A stretch of 64,000 nt of DNA from the NCBI RefSeq assembly GCF_050948175.1, contig NW_027490232.1, positions 434,001 through 498,000 on the forward strand. The letters run 5' to 3'. Under the pieces are notes generated by a model. It was not told where the DNA came from. It ran no database searches and was given only the letters and a program-made list of their open reading frames with translations. Below, in pieces: positions 59,801 to 64,000 of the stretch (position 1 is the stretch's first letter; every line of letters begins with the position of its first letter). Source of the DNA: Xylocopa sonorina. Its lineage: Eukaryota; Arthropoda; Insecta; Hymenoptera; Apidae. The position numbers and the translations under genes were made by a program.

Positions 59801-61132
59801 ATGGCTACGCGCACGCCAATAAAACGCACGCGACTGCAAACTCAAAAGGATTCCGCTATCGAAACCGAACACCGCCGAACTTTGGATTTCCATGAACCGC
59901 TCGCTTCAAACGGCGCCGCCGCCGCACCTACAACCCCGATTGCTACTACTTCCGCGAATAGAGATAGGGATCAGACAGTTATGAACCTTACAAACCAAAT
60001 CGAATTACTACGGCAAGAATTAGATTCCCTTCGCGCAACTCGTTCAAGTAACGCTGAAACAATTTCTGTCGGTACGCCTCGTACACAACCGTTTGCTACC
60101 TCCATATCTGAAACGTTAACGCCACAAACAGACAAACTTTCGTTCCGAGAAGCTCTAGAGACAGTTCCAATATTCGACGGAAAGAATATTCCACTGCTCC
60201 AATTTATTCGGGCCTGTAAACGAGCAAAGGACCTAGTTTCGCCAGAAGGGGAGCCTTCACTTACTCGGCTAATAATTAACCGTCTTCGGGGCCGCGCCTA
60301 CCTGGCCGTCGAGGACGAACCGTGTACCTCGATTAGACAATTAACTGAAATTCTACGGTCGGCTTTCGGGTCAACGAAATCTACCGACCATTACCGTGGC
60401 GAGTTGGCAAACACGTTTATGCGACCCGGGGAACATATTTTAGACTTTATCGGCCGAATTAAAGATTTGAGGAACGCAGCGATTGACTGCGAACGTTATG
60501 ATTCGGACGAAATAATTAGCTCGCGCTCGGGGATAGATTCGCTCACCTTAAGGTGTTTTTGCGACGGCCTTATCCCGGAAATCCGCTTATCTATGAATAC
60601 CCGAATATACGAGACATACAACGACGCGTTCGCACACGCAAAAGAACTTTATCGCAGGTACGAACTCGACAAGGAAAGATTAGTCACACCGCGCTCGCGT
60701 AGCGAATTCGTCCCTAACGAACGCCGAGTAGAAACCTTTTGTCATAAGTGCAATAGTAGGAATCATACTACGCGTGACTGTAGGGCTATTAACAACCCTC
60801 GGCCATATAACTCTTACCCTCGCGATGAACCGCCGAGGGACTCGCGCCGCGTCCAGGACACAAGACCGCAAATAACGGGACCTCCGCGCGGTCAGTACGC
60901 ACCGCGCGACCGCGTCGAAATTACTTGCAGGTATTGCAAATTCCCAGGGCACACAATCGATGAGTGCCGAAAACGCCAACACAATAACGCGATAGCTAGT
61001 AGAGCCATCGAAAATAACGCCCGTCAATACCAGGGAAACGCGAACGGCCTCCCAACCCGCCGCGAGACGGTACGCGAGGCCGCATCGAATCGTCACGTTC
61101 TCGCACTAACGGAAGAAATCGAGGAGATGTAA
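59801..61132 (+). CDS. gag: Gag polyprotein, family B
   Basis: 443 residues, homologous to the family A Gag along its length. It starts MATRTPIK, has a charged N-terminus with LTNQIELLRQELDSLR (possible coiled coil, about 65-80), then the Gag core (ALETVPIFDGKNIPLLQF; HYRGELANTFMR; ILDFIGRIKDL). Two zinc knuckles of form CX2CX4HX4C are at about 314-327 (CHKCNSRNHTTRDC) and 376-389 (CRYCKFPGHTIDEC). The role is particle assembly and RNA packaging. It overlaps pol by about 100 bases in the -1 relation. No stops or frameshifts are visible. Confidence 0.92.
   Translation: MATRTPIKRTRLQTQKDSAIETEHRRTLDFHEPLASNGAAAAPTTPIATTSANRDRDQTVMNLTNQIELLRQELDSLRATRSSNAETISVGTPRTQPFATSISETLTPQTDKLSFREALETVPIFDGKNIPLLQFIRACKRAKDLVSPEGEPSLTRLIINRLRGRAYLAVEDEPCTSIRQLTEILRSAFGSTKSTDHYRGELANTFMRPGEHILDFIGRIKDLRNAAIDCERYDSDEIISSRSGIDSLTLRCFCDGLIPEIRLSMNTRIYETYNDAFAHAKELYRRYELDKERLVTPRSRSEFVPNERRVETFCHKCNSRNHTTRDCRAINNPRPYNSYPRDEPPRDSRRVQDTRPQITGPPRGQYAPRDRVEITCRYCKFPGHTIDECRKRQHNNAIASRAIENNARQYQGNANGLPTRRETVREAASNRHVLALTEEIEEM
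61033..61081 (+). promoter_or_regulatory. -1 ribosomal frameshift signal, family B
   Basis: G GGA AAC at 61033-61039 in gag register, a 6-base spacer, then GGCCTC (61046-61051) able to pair with GAGGCC (61076-61081). Layout and distances equal family A, although most of the loop has changed. Confidence 0.78.
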
Positions 61133-64000
61133 ATTTTCGAGCCGCAGTTAATGTAACCGGAAAAACGAGTGTCCCTACGGTCATCATTAATTCGAAATCG
61201 CTAATTAAGCCTGTCGTTATGATGATAGACACCGGGGCAGAAATAAATGTAATAAAAGAAAACGCGATTAGGAAAAATCTCCAAATAAACCGCGCCGAAC
61301 GTTTAACAATCACCGGGATTACCGATGGCACCGTAGCCACCTTAGGGACGGTTACGTTATCCATATTTTCACGCGATATACCTTTTAATATTGTAAGCGC
61401 AGATTTTCCTATCAAAACAGCCGGCATCTTAGGATCAGGCTTCTGCGCGGACGCGGATATTTCGTTTAAAAATAAATTTATCCTTTGGCACGGCAATCGT
61501 ATACCATTTGCGTCCCCAAGGGATATAATAGAACATATTACACTTCCTCCGCGAACCAATTCAGGTATACGCGTTCGCGTAATTAACTCGAGCGTCGATG
61601 AGGGTATAATCCCCAGAGTTGAGCTCGCGGAGGGAGTTTATTTCGGCAACGCTATAGTACGCGTCAAAGAAGGATACGCTGTAACACGCATAATAAATGC
61701 AACCGACAGCGAAGTAACGATTCCCATTCCCAAAGTACATGTGGATCCACTTCCCGTATCCAGTCTAATTCCAAATCCTAATCCTACGCTGTATCCTCTA
61801 TTTTCAAATTCCAACGAACAACAAACTCTTCCAGATCAAAAATTACCAAGCGCCGCATCCAATTATACCAAATCCATCAATGCCGAACCTCTAAAAACCT
61901 CCGTTTTTTTTTCAAACAAATATTCAAACCATCGAGTCAATATCAATCACCAAAATATAACAAACAAAACCTTTTCTAAGAACCCCAGAGCTGGGAACCT
62001 AAACAAAACTTCGTACGCCGATATACTTAAACGAAACCCGAAACCGGAGATAACGCGAAGCGAGTCGAGTGCGTCGCAACCCGAGAGTAGGTTCAACAAA
62101 ATAATATCCGCCTTACGCCTCGATCACCTTAACAAAGAAGAAAAAACAGACATCCTAGATTTAATTTCCAACGCACAAGATCTTTTCCACTTACCCGGCG
62201 ACAAATTAGGCTTCACAAATGTAACTTCACACCGCATACCAACTGTCAATGACCAACCCGTGAACGTTAAACAGTACAGATTCCCTCCGGTTCACAAACA
62301 AGAAATCCAGAAACAGATGGAACAACTTCTAAGCGACGATATAATTAGACCATCGAAATCACCGTATAATTCCCCGCTCTGGGTAGTTCCGAAAAAACCA
62401 GATTCTGCAGGGAACAAGAGGTGGCGCGTTGTAATCGATTATCGCGCTTTGAACGAAAGATCGGTAGCCGATGCGTACCCTCTCCCCTGTATTACGGAAA
62501 TCCTGGACCAGCTGGGCAGCTCAAAGTACTTTAGTACGTTTGATCTGGCCAGTGGTTTTCACCAAATTCCGATGTCTCCGTCCGACGCCGCGAAAACCGC
62601 ATTTTCGACACCACACGGACATTTCGAGTTCCAACGAATGCCCTTTGGCTTGCGTAACGCCCCAGCCACGTTCCAGAGACTCATGGACAGCGTGCTAACG
62701 GGTTTGCAAGGGAACGAAATGTTCGTGTACCTCGATGATATCGTTATATATGCCAGCTCGTTACAAGAACATAGAAATAAGTTTAATAAACTCGCGGAGC
62801 GATTACGGGCCGCAAATCTGGTACTGCAACCAGATAAATGCGAGTTTCTGCGTCGGGAGGTTAACTATCTTGGTCATATAATAAGCGAGAAAGGAGTAAA
62901 ACCAGATCCGAATAAAGTTCGCGCCGTAAAGGACTTTCCGAGACCACAAAATCCTAAGCAAATTAAACAATTTCTCGGTCTCGCTGGCTACTATCGTCGT
63001 TTTATAGCAAATTTCTCTGCACTCGCAAAACCGTTAACGAATCTTTTGAAGAAAGACGCAAAATTCATTTGGCGCAACGATCACGAAAACGCATTCGTAA
63101 CTCTTCGTGACATGCTCTGCGAAGCTCCGATCTTACAATATCCTGATTTTACAAAGCCATTCATAATCACATCCGATGCATCTGCCGACGCAATTGGCGC
63201 CGTATTGAGTCAGGGCCCTATAGGAAAGGATCTTCCAATCGCTTATACATCCAGATTACTAAATAGTGCCGAGAAAAATTACTCCACCATTGAAAAGGAA
63301 TGTCTGGCGATTATATACGCGGTTCACTTCTTTAGGCCTTACATTTACGGGAAAACGTTCAAACTAGTTACCGATCACAGGCCACTAGTTTGGATGAACT
63401 CAGTGAAAGACCCATCGAGCAGGTTAATTCGTTGGAGACTCAAATTGGCGGAATACGAATACGAAATCATTTACAAACCAGGAAAAGTTAATATGAATGC
63501 AGACGCCTTATCTCGTAATCCTGTAACCGTGCAACCAATTTCCAATTCCACTGATTCTGAAAACGATCTTTTCGACATCCGACGACCCTCCTCACATTCA
63601 GTTCCAACCGCTCCACCGCCAACGCCAGCATCCTCTTCCGAGAGTCTCAATACCCCTTATCCTTCGACGAAACAAGAAAAATCTACTTTACCAACACCAT
63701 CCACTGAATTACCGACCGCCGACACCGACTTACCCGTACGACAACGACACGTATTCGTAACAACTAGAGACTCTATAGCAGCACGACGCGATAATCTAGT
63801 TTGTTTTATAACAAAAGGAGGCCGCCCTTTCGACAGAGGCGCCCTCGAGTTACAAAAATCAGGAAAATTTTTCCAACACAAGGACCATATCACTTTAGCA
63901 AGAGCTAAAGTAAAATCTGATAACGGTTATTTCCAAATCGCTCTTCCTGTAACTGAACATGAAAGAAAAGCAATCGATAACGAAATTTTACTAGAATCAC
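61033..64000 (+). CDS. pol: Pol polyprotein, family B (3' part beyond window)
   Basis: The frame is open without a stop from the slippery site to the window end; I read every codon from 61033. Counting from the first Met at 61219: protease MMIDTGAEINVIK with catalytic Asp at 4 and GILGSG downstream; RT about 340-555 with YLDD at 504-507; RNase H with TSDASADAIG (Asp 653) and NADALSR near the end; then a Pro/Ser-rich linker leading toward integrase, as in family A. The protease-RT linker is shorter than in family A. Integrase is not reached. Probably functional as far as seen. Confidence 0.93.

Larger units (their letters stand above)
58168..64000 (+). mobile_element. Ty3/gypsy LTR retrotransposon, family B (cut by window end)
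   Basis: Same plan as the family A element: LTR, leucine-tRNA-like primer site, gag, -1 frameshift signal, pol. The window stops after RNase H, so integrase, polypurine tract, 3' LTR and any target-site duplication are not visible. Gag and the visible pol are open without a stop. Proteins are clearly homologous to family A but well diverged, so this is a separate family and the parent type of the solo LTR at 34702. Confidence 0.95.

Overview
The window is eukaryotic heterochromatin, most likely from an insect. About 73% of it is a single tandem satellite with a monomer of about 174 bp (roughly 268 monomers). The rest is transposable elements sitting inside that satellite. I see no host single-copy gene, tRNA, rRNA or bacterial operon. 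The kind of organism is inferred from the insect-style Ty3/gypsy elements, the piggyBac-type element and a centromere-like satellite. A hymenopteran would fit, but nothing here proves it.

Layout: satellite 1-5195; complete Ty3/gypsy LTR retrotransposon (family A) 5196-14280; satellite 14281-34701; solo LTR of a related family B 34702-36212; satellite 36213-55247; short piggyBac-like element 55248-56102 with TTAA duplications; satellite 56103-58167; second full-type Ty3/gypsy element (family B) from 58168 to the window end, cut off after RNase H. All three LTR insertions point the same way (+).

The two retrotransposons share one plan: LTR, a primer-binding site resembling the 3' end of a leucine tRNA, gag with two CCHC zinc knuckles, a -1 frameshift signal (G GGA AAC plus a stem 6 nt downstream) and pol. 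Pol runs protease-RT-RNase H, and in family A continues to an integrase with a GPY module. There is no separate env. The LTRs themselves carry protein-like frames at both ends. The U3 frame serves as the C-terminal tail of Pol in family A. A second frame, conserved between families, ends exactly at a consensus 5' splice site in all three LTR insertions. Family A LTRs differ at only three positions seen, so that insertion is young.

The satellite has two main monomer classes and nested higher-order copies whose offsets are whole numbers of monomers (10, 12, 16+1 bp, 28+1 bp, 39, 40). This points to recent unequal exchange or segmental amplification. Because 174 = 3 x 58, one minus-strand frame stays open for up to 381 codons. 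I treat those frames as a by-product of the repeat, not as genes. The LTR insertions in the array lack target-site duplications and show missing satellite bases at their borders, so recombination has reworked the array after insertion, or the assembly is imperfect there.
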